The notes: generated by a model from the letters alone, not told the origin. A DNA stretch of 64,000 bases from Bacteroidales bacterium (GCA_017544005.1 JAFYEZ010000037.1:62001-126000), one strand, 5' to 3'. Positions 1 through 9,177 are shown, numbered from the stretch's first letter. Numbers and translations: made by a program.

Positions 1-1486
1 TGTAAGCAGCTACGTTGAAGGAGAAGTCCGTACGGGCAGGAATGACATCATAGGATATACCGTCGGGTTTATAGTATACCTTGAGTCCGTTTTTGAAATC
101 GTCCGGTTGGTTGTAACCCTCACCGAAGTCGTAGATCTTGTTGCCTGCACCGTCGAGGACATAGGAACCGTCGGCCCAGTGGAGGTGGATCGGGTAGGTC
201 GGGACGATCTTCAGCACCACGTGATAGGCGTTCTGACGGTCGTTGGCCGAGGTGGAGAGGTTACCGGACTGGTCACTGACGGAACCCGAAGCGTTGACAC
301 CGAACTTCAGCCATTTCTTTTCGAAGCTGACGTTGGCGCGAGCGGAATAGCGCTCGAAGCCGGTTCCCACCATATAACCCTTGGTGTCCGTGTAGCCGAC
401 GCTGCCGAAGTAAGTGGTGTACTTGCCTTTACCGGAAGCGGAAATACCATAGTCCTGTACCTGGCCCACACGCTCGGTTGCGCCCAGCCAGTCCACGTCG
501 TCCTCATAGAGGAACTTAGCGGCAGGGTTGAACTTACCGTCGGTGCCGACCACGTTGTTGAAAGCAGCACCGGTGAACGGATAAAAATCTTCGCGATAAC
601 CCAGGTTGGTCAGCAGGTCGCCGGAAGCGTTGGTAGCCGCAACATCTGCTGCCTGGCCGTTCAACACGTTCGTGTTATAGAGCTGCTGCCAGTAGTTCTC
701 CATGTAATCCTGGAGGTTCATGGTCTTGTAGTCTTTCTGCTCACGAGTTACGAAACCGTGGGAGATCTTGACATTGATGGACGGGACTTCACCCTTGCCC
801 TGCTTGGTGGTGATCATAATCACACCGTTTGCAGCACGGGACCCGTAAAGAGCGGTGGAAGCCGCATCCTTCAGGACGGTGATGGACTCGATGTCGGATG
901 ACGGGATCGTAGCCAGGTTTCCGGAATAGATCATACCGTCCATGACAATCAGCGGGTCGGTATTACCATTGATGGAGCCGATACCACGTACGGTGATGGT
1001 TGCGTCAGCACCCGGCTGGCCGCCCGCGGAGGTCAGACGAAGACCCGGGGTGGTACCGTTCAGGGTGTTGAGCGGGTTGGTGCTCGGCACGAGTTCGATC
1101 TTCTCGCCGGAGACCTTGCCGGCAGAACCGGTGAAGGAGGTCTTCGTCGCGGAACCGTAGGCCACGACCATCACCTCGTCCAGGGCGGCTGCGTCCGTAG
1201 CGAGGGATACGTTAATCTGAGCGCGGCCGCCGACAGTGACTTCCTGGTTTTCATAACCGACAGCACTGAAGACGAGAACGCTCTTTGCGTTGGGTACGGA
1301 GATGGAATACTTGCCGTCCGCATCCGCAGCGACACCGGTGGTGGTGCCCTTCACGACGACGCTGGCATACGGGATGCCTGCACCGTCCGAAGCGTCGGAA
1401 ACCGTACCGGTGACTTTAATCTGCGCAAAGGCTGAGCCGGCGAGGGTCAGAAATGCGCACATTAAAAACAGAATACGCTTTTTCAT
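1..1486 (-). CDS. SusC/RagA-family TonB-linked outer membrane receptor (N-terminal part, runs off window)
   Basis: Outer-membrane TonB-dependent transporter of the SusC type; such proteins import glycans or peptides with a SusD lipoprotein partner. About 495 residues are visible from the ATG at 1484-1486 and the C-terminal barrel lies beyond position 1. Seen: signal peptide (residues 1-21, ending SAFA-Q), carboxypeptidase-regulatory-like beta-sandwich (about 23-97), TonB-box-like DEVMVVAYG (103-111), plug domain, and the SusC signature LKDAASTALYGSRAANGVI at about 205-223. Barrel strands rich in Gly and aromatic residues follow. A SusD gene would be expected off the left edge. It is divergent from the gene at 1627. 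The substrate cannot be told. Confidence 0.95.
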   Translation of the reverse strand, partial: MKKRILFLMCAFLTLAGSAFAQIKVTGTVSDASDGAGIPYASVVVKGTTTGVAADADGKYSISVPNAKSVLVFSAVGYENQEVTVGGRAQINVSLATDAAALDEVMVVAYGSATKTSFTGSAGKVSGEKIELVPSTNPLNTLNGTTPGLRLTSAGGQPGADATITVRGIGSINGNTDPLIVMDGMIYSGNLATIPSSDIESITVLKDAASTALYGSRAANGVIMITTKQGKGEVPSINVKISHGFVTREQKDYKTMNLQDYMENYWQQLYNTNVLNGQAADVAATNASGDLLTNLGYREDFYPFTGAAFNNVVGTDGKFNPAAKFLYEDDVDWLGATERVGQVQDYGISASGKGKYTTYFGSVGYTDTKGYMVGTGFERYSARANVSFEKKWLKFGVNASGSVSDQSGNLSTSANDRQNAYHVVLKIVPTYPIHLHWADGSYVLDGAGNKIYDFGEGYNQPDDFKNGLKVYYKPDGISYDVIPARTDFSFNVAAY

Positions 1487-1567
1487 AGATTAATTGTTTG
1501 GGGTTGAAGAATGATATACAATTCTTTTGGATAAAAAGATATTGATGCTAATTCGTGCAAATCGCTC

Positions 1568-1599
1568 CAAATTTAGCGCTTTTTTAAAAGATTTGCTAA
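1568..1599 (-). promoter_or_regulatory. Bacteroidota-type promoter of the SusC gene
   Basis: On the minus strand a -7 box TAAATTTG (1568-1575) lies 20 nt downstream of TTAG (1596-1599), a plausible degenerate -33 TTTG. It is interlocked with the plus-strand promoter of the next gene. Confidence 0.5.
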
Positions 1600-1604
1600 T
1601 TTTG
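1572..1604 (+). promoter_or_regulatory. Bacteroidota-type promoter of the GATase/PPC gene
   Basis: TTTAG (1572-1576), a 20-nt spacer and the -7 box TAATTTTG (1597-1604) lie 22 nt before the ATG at 1627. The -33 of each divergent promoter overlaps the -7 of the other. Confidence 0.5.
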
Positions 1605-1626
1605 GGCAAAATTGTTTAGAAAACCT

Positions 1627-2964
1627 ATGAGAAAGGCCCTCCCGCTTGGTTTTTGTCTGCTGTTCTGGCTGACATTCACCCCTTTTCCGGCCGCAGGACA
1701 GTACTATAAGGATATCTTCGTGGATGCCGGCATCCACATGAGCGACTACCACGATTTTCCCGTTGCGCGCCTGCTCGGCCTGAGCTGGGAACGCTTCACC
1801 GCCGGGGAGTATCCCGACCACCTCACGTTGCGCGACACCGTCACGCAACGCGCGCTCTACGAAGGGTCCGAACTCGATGAAAACGGCGTTCTGCTCTATC
1901 CGGACGGGGCTCCTCGCTTCCGGATAGTCTATGTCCACGGCGGCCTGGCCACCCGGCACGGCAATTCGATGGGCGAGCGGGGCCGCGACCATTTCCGTGC
2001 CTTCGTGCGGGGCGGCGGCAGCTATGTCGGCTCCTGCGCCGGAGCGTTCCTCGTATCGATGGGCGGAACGGACTTCGACCCGGAGAAAGGGCGCTGCCGC
2101 GACGATCAGCAGAACTTCGTGAACGACAAATATTTGCATCTGTTCCCAGGACGCACCCTCGAAACCCGGCTGAGCCGGAGCTACGCCGACCTGATCCTGG
2201 AGGAGAACAGCCCGCTGCTGAAGTATTCCGACTTCGGCGGAAGCCGCCGCATCCCGCATGTGCGCCACAGCAACGGCGCCTGCATCGTGGAGAAGGATCC
2301 CCATTTTCCGAAGGGCACCCAGGCGCTGCTGCGCTTTGATTTTCCGGGCGATACGGCCGCCGGCCGTCCCTATCCGCTGACCGGCAAGATCGCCATCTGG
2401 TCGTTCCGCGACAACGATACGTCGGGCCTCGTGATCGCCACCGGCTCACATCCCGAATCCGACCCGCGGGGCATGATCACCGAAGGCCCCTCGCTGAACC
2501 TTTTCTCCGCACTGGTCCGCTACGCCCTGGATGAAACCGGCCCGGCCCGCATCAAGGGGGAACTGCTGCGCGGCGAGCCGCGGGTGATGGACCGCCGCAG
2601 CCAGGATAACGACCCCTCGCATGCCCGGATCGGCGACAAGCAATACCACCACTTCACCGTCCGGATCCCGCGCGGCGCCCGCAACGTGCAGGTAAGCCTC
2701 AAGGGCGGCTATGCGCAGGACGACCTTTGGCTGACCCTCCGCAAAGGGGACTTTGCGTGGGCGCGCGAATCTTTCTATGCCGATTGCGCACAAGGTTGCG
2801 ACAAAACCGCTATCTTTGATACCCTCTCCGAGGGCACCTGGTTCATCGGGGTCTATTGCGACACCACCGTAGATACGGTTCCTACCGACCGGGGCTGCCT
2901 CTACACCGGGCACCAGGAGGTCCTTAACGGCGTACCCTACACGGTCTCCGTAACGTGGGAGTAA
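1627..2964 (+). CDS. Exported class-I GATase-like (BPL_N) protein with C-terminal PPC domain
   Basis: Predicted exported 445-aa protein. I start at the ATG at 1627 (signal peptide, residues 1-24, ending AAGQ) rather than an in-frame TTG at 1612. The first ~330 residues look like the glutamine-amidotransferase/DJ-1-like fold of the BPL_N family: HGG at 104-106, a nucleophile elbow GSCAG with Cys137, and SHPE with His275 and Glu277, giving the class-I Cys-His-Glu triad. Residues ~335-445 resemble a pre-peptidase C-terminal beta-sandwich found on secreted hydrolases. Its substrate is unknown; no ammonia-accepting synthetase domain is visible, so it may be a peptidase or amidase. It is 34 nt upstream of three secreted serine hydrolases and probably co-transcribed with them. 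Confidence 0.75.
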   Translation: MRKALPLGFCLLFWLTFTPFPAAGQYYKDIFVDAGIHMSDYHDFPVARLLGLSWERFTAGEYPDHLTLRDTVTQRALYEGSELDENGVLLYPDGAPRFRIVYVHGGLATRHGNSMGERGRDHFRAFVRGGGSYVGSCAGAFLVSMGGTDFDPEKGRCRDDQQNFVNDKYLHLFPGRTLETRLSRSYADLILEENSPLLKYSDFGGSRRIPHVRHSNGACIVEKDPHFPKGTQALLRFDFPGDTAAGRPYPLTGKIAIWSFRDNDTSGLVIATGSHPESDPRGMITEGPSLNLFSALVRYALDETGPARIKGELLRGEPRVMDRRSQDNDPSHARIGDKQYHHFTVRIPRGARNVQVSLKGGYAQDDLWLTLRKGDFAWARESFYADCAQGCDKTAIFDTLSEGTWFIGVYCDTTVDTVPTDRGCLYTGHQEVLNGVPYTVSVTWE

Positions 2965-2998
2965 CAAGTATTAAGTCATTGTAAATTAGTATAGATTC

Positions 2999-4198
2999 AT
3001 GAAGTTGAAATCATTTTCGGTCTTTCTGCTGGCCGCCCTGCTTGCCTTCCCGACGGTGGGCCGCGCCCAGCGGCTGACCGGAGCCCAGGTGGCCGACAGC
3101 ATCCGCTCCTGGATGGAGGAGTGCCGCACGATGGGCCTTGCCACCGTTCTTTTCAAAGGAAACGATATTCTCTATCAGAACGCTTTTGGCTGGCGCGACA
3201 GAAAGGGCGGGGACAAACTGGAGGTGACCGACATTTTCAAGATCGCCTCGATGTCCAAATCCTTCTCTGCGGTCTCCATCATGCAGCTGGTGGACGAAGG
3301 AAAGCTGTCGCTCGAGGATGACGTGAGCGACCTGATGGGGTTCCCGGTGCGCCACCCCAAGTGGCCCGATATCCCCATCACCCTGCGCATGCTGCTCTCA
3401 CACACCTCGAGCATGAAAGACGGCACCGGCAACGCGCGCTACTGGTCGCCGGCCTGGGTCGATACCACCCTCACGCCGGTCGATTCGATGCTTCGCCGCG
3501 CTTTCTACGACTATGCGCCCGGCCAGGGCTACAACTACTGCAACCGCGGTTTCAATATGCTGGGCAACATCATCGAGCGCGCCTCCGGCGAGCGGTTTGA
3601 CGAATATGTCCGCCACCATATCCTGGATCCTGTCGGGGTCGGTGTAGCGGGCTACAATGTGGATTCGCTCGACGCCGGAAGGCTGGTCACGATGTATGGC
3701 TACAACAAATCCGAAGACAAGCTGCTGCGCAACAACGCCTATGTGCGCAAGAATGAGAAAAAGCTGGAAGAGGGGACCTATGTGATCGGCGAAGACGGCT
3801 GGGCCTGGTCGCCTACCGGCGGCATGAAGATTTCCCTGCCCGACCTGACCAAGTGGCTCATGTGCCTCCGCGACAGCTGTATCACCGCCTCCGGCGAGCG
3901 GCTGATCTCCGCAAAGTCCTACCGCCGCCTCTGGACCCACGTCACCCCGGCCGATCCGGGCACGGAATACTGCCTGGGCGTCCGCACCGAGACCCGCATG
4001 ATCGCGGGCAAGACCCTCCAGGGCCACACCGGATCGCTCCACGGCTACAAGGGCTGCATGTTCTTCGAGCCCACCGAGGGCTGGGGTTTCATCTGCCTCT
4101 GCTCCAGCACCAAACTGGACAAAATCAACGAGGTCTACAAGATCTACTATAAGGTAGCCAACCTCCTCTACGAACAGTATTTAAAACCTACAGAATAA
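2999..4198 (+). CDS. Secreted beta-lactamase-family serine hydrolase, copy 1
   Basis: 399 aa, signal peptide ending GRAQ (residues 1-24). Class C beta-lactamase/DD-peptidase/esterase (S12, EstB-like) fold with all three catalytic motifs: SMSK (Ser84, Lys87), YCN (Tyr180, Asn182) and HTG (343-345). The known family hydrolyses D-amino-acid amides, esters or beta-lactams; the substrate here is open. It is first of three tandem paralogues (2999, 4200, 5409). It and copy 2 keep identical motif positions, so they are recent duplicates. Copy 2 begins one base after this stop codon. Confidence 0.9.
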   Translation: MKLKSFSVFLLAALLAFPTVGRAQRLTGAQVADSIRSWMEECRTMGLATVLFKGNDILYQNAFGWRDRKGGDKLEVTDIFKIASMSKSFSAVSIMQLVDEGKLSLEDDVSDLMGFPVRHPKWPDIPITLRMLLSHTSSMKDGTGNARYWSPAWVDTTLTPVDSMLRRAFYDYAPGQGYNYCNRGFNMLGNIIERASGERFDEYVRHHILDPVGVGVAGYNVDSLDAGRLVTMYGYNKSEDKLLRNNAYVRKNEKKLEEGTYVIGEDGWAWSPTGGMKISLPDLTKWLMCLRDSCITASGERLISAKSYRRLWTHVTPADPGTEYCLGVRTETRMIAGKTLQGHTGSLHGYKGCMFFEPTEGWGFICLCSSTKLDKINEVYKIYYKVANLLYEQYLKPTE

Positions 4199-4199
4199 T

Positions 4200-5402
4200 A
4201 TGAAAAAGACGCTTCTCCTTCTGGCGGCCCTGGTCCTGACGGTGTATTCCGCCGCGCCCGCCCGCGCACAGCAACTTTCCCAGTCGCAGATTGAAGAAAA
4301 GATCCGCGGCTACATGGACGAATGCATGACGGCCGGTATGGCGGTCGTACTGGTCAAAGGCGACAAGATTGTCTATCAGAACGCCTTCGGCGTCCGCGAC
4401 CGCGAAACGGGCGAACCGCTGGAAATCGATGACATCTTCCGGATTGCCTCCATCTCCAAGTCCTTCTCGGGCATGTCCATCATGCAGCTCGTGGAGGCCG
4501 GCAAACTCTCGCTGGACGACGACATCAACGACATCCTCGGGATGAACATCCGCAACCCGCGCTATCCCGACATCCCCATCACCGTCAAGATGCTGCTCTC
4601 GCACACCTCTTCCATGAAGGACGGCGGCGGTGCGGAGAAATACCGCGACCTGACCTATGTGGATGAGAGCAAGACCGATCTCGAGACCATCCGCAACACC
4701 GCCTGGCTGCCCTATCCTCCGGGCCAGGGCTACAAATACTGCAACCGCGCCCTCAACATCATCGGCATCATCATCGAGAAGGTCTCCGGTGAGCGGTTCG
4801 ATGAATACGTCCGCAACCACATCCTGAAGCCCATCGGCGCCGACAATGCCGGCTACAACCTCGACTCGCTGGACAACTCCAAGTTCACGAAACTCTATAT
4901 CTACAACCAGAAAGAGGACCGGCTGGATCCCGGCAAGGGTTATGTCCGCAACAACGAGATCAAACTCGCTGACGGTACCTATGAAATCGGCAAGGACGGA
5001 TGCTACTGGTCGCCTACCGGCGGTATGAAGATTTCCGCCCCGAACCTCGCCAAATGGATGATGACCCTGCGCGACGGCGGCGTGGCCCCGAACGGCAACC
5101 GCATCATCTCCGAGGCGGGCTGCAAGAAGCTGCTGACCCCGGTCACCCCGGCCGATCCCGGCACGCTCTACTGCCTGACCACCCGCACCGAAACCCGCTT
5201 TATCGAGGGTAAGACCCTCAAGGGCCACACAGGCAGCGCCCAGGGCCTCAAGAGCTGCATGTTCTTCTGCCCGGGCGAGGACTGGGGTTTCGTCTGCCTC
5301 TGCTCCAGCACCAAGCTCGACAAGATCAACGAGGTGTACAAGATCTACTACCAGACCATCAACCTCCTCTACGACCAATACATCAAACCGTATAACAATT
5401 AG
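4200..5402 (+). CDS. Secreted beta-lactamase-family serine hydrolase, copy 2
   Basis: 400 aa with signal peptide ending ARAQ. Catalytic motifs SISK (Ser84, Lys87), YCN (Tyr180, Asn182) and HTG (343-345) sit at the same residue numbers as in copy 1, with no gap in register between them. Long identical stretches with copy 1 near the C terminus (for example SSTKLDKINEVYKIYY) show recent duplication. The ATG at 4200 is one base after the previous TAA, so the pair is probably translationally coupled. Predicted periplasmic or secreted; substrate unknown. Confidence 0.9.
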   Translation: MKKTLLLLAALVLTVYSAAPARAQQLSQSQIEEKIRGYMDECMTAGMAVVLVKGDKIVYQNAFGVRDRETGEPLEIDDIFRIASISKSFSGMSIMQLVEAGKLSLDDDINDILGMNIRNPRYPDIPITVKMLLSHTSSMKDGGGAEKYRDLTYVDESKTDLETIRNTAWLPYPPGQGYKYCNRALNIIGIIIEKVSGERFDEYVRNHILKPIGADNAGYNLDSLDNSKFTKLYIYNQKEDRLDPGKGYVRNNEIKLADGTYEIGKDGCYWSPTGGMKISAPNLAKWMMTLRDGGVAPNGNRIISEAGCKKLLTPVTPADPGTLYCLTTRTETRFIEGKTLKGHTGSAQGLKSCMFFCPGEDWGFVCLCSSTKLDKINEVYKIYYQTINLLYDQYIKPYNN

Positions 5403-5408
5403 TTGTTT

Positions 5409-6641
5409 ATGAAACGCTTATTGGGCCTGGTTCTGGCCATCTTCCTCACCGGAGGGCTCTATTCCTGCGGTGCGGTGACACCGGAAGGCCCGGGGACCGG
5501 TACGGATTCCGGCAAGCCCCGGGAGCTGACCCCCGAACAGTTGGCCAAGCTCGACAAGGAGATGGCCGACATCGCGCATGACCACGACGTCGCCTCGATG
5601 CAGGTGGCCTTCGTGATGGGCGACGAGATTGTCTATTCCCACGCGGTCGGGCAGAAGAACCTGGCCGCTCAGGTACCCGCTTCCGTCACGGACCTCTACC
5701 GGATCGCCTCGATTTCCAAGTCCTTTTCCGGCGTTTCTACCATGCAGCTGGTGGAGGCCGGAAAACTCTCGCTGGACGATGATGTAAGCGAGATTGTGGG
5801 CTTTCCCGTGCGCAACCCGCGCTACCCGACGGTTCCCATCACCGTCCGGATGCTGCTCTCGCATACCTCCAGCGTGGTGGACAACTCCAAGGTCTCCTAC
5901 AAGTCCTCTTTTGACGAGACCCTGGATCCCACGACGGCTTCTGCGACCAACGTGGCGGCCTGCTACTCCTCCTATGAACCCGGGACGCACTACCAGTATT
6001 CCAACCGCGGCATCAACCTGCTTGGCGCCGTGATCGAGAAGGTCTCGGGCGAGCGGTTCGACAACTACGTCCGCCAGCATATCCTGCTGCCGCTGGGCAT
6101 CACCGATGCAGGGTTCAACGTGGATTCGCTGGATCGGTCGCGCTTCGCCTCGCTCTATACCATCAGTGACGCCACCGGCGAATTCGTCGAGCAGACCGGG
6201 GCCTACGTGCGCTATCCGCAATACGATACGTATCGCCTGGGAATTGACACTCCGCACTTCTCGCCGGCCGGCGGCATGAAGATTTCCATCCTCGGCCTGG
6301 CCGAATGGATGCTGACCCTCAAGCGGGGCGGCGTTGGCACAAACGGCGTCCGGATCCTCCCGGCAGCGCGCGTCGAGCAGATGTTCCAGAAGGCGACGCC
6401 CGACAACAGCACGGTGAAATACGGCTTCACGCTCTCCCTCTCCAAGTCGCTTCTCGGTTTCCCGATGCGCGGCCACACCGGCAGCGCCTACGGCCTGAAG
6501 AGCGTCATGAACTACAGCCTTGACGAGGATTTCGGCGTTGTGGTCTTCTGCGCCAGCGCCGACGGCGAAAAGGGCGCCCACGGGGGCGTAGCCGCCTACA
6601 GCGAAGCCGCCGAGGTGCTCTACAAAGCGTTTGTGCGGTAG
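5409..6641 (+). CDS. Beta-lactamase-family serine hydrolase, copy 3, lipoprotein
   Basis: 410 aa from the ATG at 5409; an in-frame TTG at 5403 is less likely. Unlike copies 1 and 2 it has a lipoprotein signal with lipobox Cys20 (LYSC) followed by a Gly/Pro/Thr linker, so it should be membrane-anchored, possibly at the surface. Motifs SISK (Ser101, Lys104), YSN (Tyr197, Asn199) and HTG (355-357) are intact. It is more diverged than copies 1 and 2. It begins 6 nt after copy 2 and closes the likely operon from 1627. Same fold and chemistry as its neighbours, different localisation. Confidence 0.88.
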   Translation: MKRLLGLVLAIFLTGGLYSCGAVTPEGPGTGTDSGKPRELTPEQLAKLDKEMADIAHDHDVASMQVAFVMGDEIVYSHAVGQKNLAAQVPASVTDLYRIASISKSFSGVSTMQLVEAGKLSLDDDVSEIVGFPVRNPRYPTVPITVRMLLSHTSSVVDNSKVSYKSSFDETLDPTTASATNVAACYSSYEPGTHYQYSNRGINLLGAVIEKVSGERFDNYVRQHILLPLGITDAGFNVDSLDRSRFASLYTISDATGEFVEQTGAYVRYPQYDTYRLGIDTPHFSPAGGMKISILGLAEWMLTLKRGGVGTNGVRILPAARVEQMFQKATPDNSTVKYGFTLSLSKSLLGFPMRGHTGSAYGLKSVMNYSLDEDFGVVVFCASADGEKGAHGGVAAYSEAAEVLYKAFVR

Positions 6642-6672
6642 GTAGCATTTGTTTTTTGCCATCTTTGCAAGA

Positions 6673-8115
6673 ATGAAACGCGCGATACCGATTTGTATTT
6701 TACTGAGTTCGATGATTGCCTGCTCCGGGGATCCGGAGCCGGCATTTTCTGCGCCGGAAATTACGGAGGTGACCGTAGCGGCGGAGGCGCAGAGCGCCAT
6801 GATCTCTTTCCGGGTGGACAAGGGAAAGGCGACCGCCTGCGGCGTCAATCTGTCGGAGGATACGCCGGGAGCCTCCGTCCTGCGGGTGGAGGGCGACCTC
6901 AACGAGGGGCTGGCCGAGGTGAAACTGAGCCACCTGACAGCCGGTTCGTCCTATTGTTTCATCCCCTGGGCCGAGAACGGCAAGTTTGAAATCAAGGGAG
7001 AGGAACAGCGTTTCTCGACAAAACCGCTCGCCGATGTGCGGATCTATGATTTCCTCTGCTATTCCCCGACGGTCTCTACCATTTCTTTCTCTTTCCAATA
7101 CACCGCTCCGGAGCGTGTGGTTTCCGCCAGTCTCTGGTATTGGCCGGCAGATGCAGCCGGTATTTCCGATCCGGCCGCCCATCAATTGCCCCTCATCGCT
7201 TCTTCTGCCGGAAAGATATCCGGGTCTTTGTCCGGCCTTCAGCAGAATACAGCCTACTGCGCGCAGCCGTTCATCTATACCGAAGCGGGCTATATTGCCG
7301 GTAACGTGCAACAGTTCTCCACGAGTAGCGGCAATATCTCCGTTTCGTGGGACGACCTACATAGCAATGATACCGTCCCCCATGTCCTTATTATCAATTT
7401 TTCCGTCATTGACCACTCCGGGCAGAATACGCCGAAGGCTTATTTTATGGTTCAGGAGGGAGATCGTATCACCTTTGATGAAAACACCCTGATAGACGGT
7501 CCTCATGACATTTCCGGACGACTCAGGGTGATGTACTTATTTGCAAAATCTGGTACACAATATACCGTGTTGCCTTTTGTCCGCAGCGGGCAGGATGATA
7601 TTCTGGGTACGCCCCGTACCCTTACGACCGGGGTAGGCGTGGAGAAGAGCATTAAGCGGAGTTATTTTCGTATATGGGAGTTCAAAAGGAACGTAAAAGA
7701 TGCTGCTCTCCGGAAGTATCTCCTGGAGAGTTTTGACACGGATCAGGACGGGACGCTTAATAACAATGAAATCAATGAGGTCAAACACATCGATTGCCGC
7801 TACCGGGGAATCAAGTCATTGGAAGGTCTTTCGCGTTTTCAGAATGTCATCTCCATCGATTGTTCCGGAAATCCTATCCAGGAAATTGATTTAATCTATC
7901 GCAATGATATTTTCGGTTGGTGTAATTATTGTGCGCCCAGATATCTTAAGTCCTTCACGGCGCTGGATATGAAGGATTCGGAGGGACATAACACGTTAAA
8001 ATACCTGGTTATCGGGAAGCACACCAACACAAAGGTCACCGTACCGGAAGAGTGTGTCGTTCAATACGATGAAACCGGCATGTACTACTACTCTTATTAT
8101 TATACGGATTATTAA
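6673..8115 (+). CDS. Lipoprotein with fibronectin-like repeats, EF-hand and LRR-like tail
   Basis: 480 aa from the ATG at 6673 (an upstream in-frame start at 6649 would bury the signal peptide). Lipobox Cys17 (MIACS). Residues ~25-330 are beta-rich with repeating units of about 100 residues reminiscent of fibronectin-III/BACON modules. A canonical EF-hand loop lies at 355-366 (DTDQDGTLNNNE). It is followed by an LRR-like segment (KSLEGL, then CSGNPIQEIDL) seen in Bacteroidota surface proteins. The extreme C terminus is tyrosine-rich (MYYYSYYYTDY). I infer a calcium-binding surface lipoprotein; function unknown. It converges on the kinase gene with only 9 nt between the stops. Confidence 0.75.
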   Translation: MKRAIPICILLSSMIACSGDPEPAFSAPEITEVTVAAEAQSAMISFRVDKGKATACGVNLSEDTPGASVLRVEGDLNEGLAEVKLSHLTAGSSYCFIPWAENGKFEIKGEEQRFSTKPLADVRIYDFLCYSPTVSTISFSFQYTAPERVVSASLWYWPADAAGISDPAAHQLPLIASSAGKISGSLSGLQQNTAYCAQPFIYTEAGYIAGNVQQFSTSSGNISVSWDDLHSNDTVPHVLIINFSVIDHSGQNTPKAYFMVQEGDRITFDENTLIDGPHDISGRLRVMYLFAKSGTQYTVLPFVRSGQDDILGTPRTLTTGVGVEKSIKRSYFRIWEFKRNVKDAALRKYLLESFDTDQDGTLNNNEINEVKHIDCRYRGIKSLEGLSRFQNVISIDCSGNPIQEIDLIYRNDIFGWCNYCAPRYLKSFTALDMKDSEGHNTLKYLVIGKHTNTKVTVPEECVVQYDETGMYYYSYYYTDY

Positions 8116-8124
8116 CCCGAACCG

Positions 8125-9168
8125 TTAATCCGTCTTCTGTTTGAACAACCCCGTTGCCTCTTTCACGATGCGGTCCACTTCGCTGGCGACCGTGTTCTCG
8201 GTCTCGGCGGCAGAGGGGGCCTCTTCGGGGGCTTTGCGGATGGTCTGACGGGCGGGAGCGGCCGGAGTCGGCGGGACTGCGGAAGCCGGGGTGGCGGACC
8301 CCTCCGGAACGGTTACCGTCGGAACCTCAACAGCCGGCGTTATTTCAGGCGTCGCCCGGTTGTCCGGGCGCAACAGCAGGAAAAACAGCAGGGCAGCCAG
8401 CAAAAGGATGACGGCCGGAATCCAATTCTGCCAAGGGCGGGGTTTTACGACTGCCCGCCGAAGCTCCTCCACCGAACCATAGCGTGCCGCAGGGTCTTCA
8501 CACAGGCATTTCCGGGCCGCGCGGCGCCACCGCTTTCCGAAGAGCAGGAGAATCTTGCCCAGCGACCAGATATCCGCCCGGTTGTCCACCGTCCCGCCCG
8601 CAATCAATTCCGGAGCGGCATATTTCTCGGTTCCCGCAGAGAGTTTCAGAATACTGTACGCATCGTTGTCCGCAAAGCCGAAATCGATAATCTTGATATT
8701 GGCGCCATTGTGGGTGACCAGCAGGTTCGACGGTTTTAAATCCTTGTGAACCACCTGTTTCGAGTGGAAGTAACTCACTGCGTCAAAGAGTTGGTTCAGC
8801 AAGCGGAGTTTCTGGTCGTCGGTCGGAAAGGTCGTCTTCAGGTATTCCTCCAGCGGAATCCCGTCGATCCACTCCATCTCGATACAGCGACCCAATCCCG
8901 GATACTCCAGAAAAGAATAGACTTCACAAATGTAGGGATTGGAGAGAGAATACCCGATCTCATACTCTTTGCGCAGCAGCGCTTCATAGGCCGGCAGGCC
9001 GCGATAGCGGGTTTCCAGACACTTCAACACGCGGCGCTTCCCCGATTTTTCTATCCGGAACAGCGCGCAGATTCCGTTGGTGGAACCGGGAATCCGTTTC
9101 ATGGGCAGCGCTTCCGGCAATGCAGGATCGTCGGGAGAGAAGAAAGAGGATGATTCGTCTGAATACAT
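8125..9168 (-). CDS. Eukaryote-like Ser/Thr protein kinase, single membrane segment, kinase 1
   Basis: 347 aa. Cytoplasmic kinase domain at ~30-245: VLK (Lys49), Glu69, catalytic loop HKDLKPSN (141-148), IDFG (161-164), APE (185-187), DIWSLG (199-204). A membrane helix spans ~249-266 and is followed by an ~80-residue Pro/Thr/Ala-rich extracytoplasmic tail with no folded domain. The Gly-rich ATP loop is poorly kept and the usual HRD Arg is Lys. It aligns without gaps through ~residue 245 with the kinase at 10828-12327, so the two are duplicates with different outer parts. It is divergent from the exported protein at ~9232, with a perfect 15-bp palindrome between them. Confidence 0.9.
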   Translation of the reverse strand: MYSDESSSFFSPDDPALPEALPMKRIPGSTNGICALFRIEKSGKRRVLKCLETRYRGLPAYEALLRKEYEIGYSLSNPYICEVYSFLEYPGLGRCIEMEWIDGIPLEEYLKTTFPTDDQKLRLLNQLFDAVSYFHSKQVVHKDLKPSNLLVTHNGANIKIIDFGFADNDAYSILKLSAGTEKYAAPELIAGGTVDNRADIWSLGKILLLFGKRWRRAARKCLCEDPAARYGSVEELRRAVVKPRPWQNWIPAVILLLAALLFFLLLRPDNRATPEITPAVEVPTVTVPEGSATPASAVPPTPAAPARQTIRKAPEEAPSAAETENTVASEVDRIVKEATGLFKQKTD

Positions 9169-9177
9169 AGGCTATGA

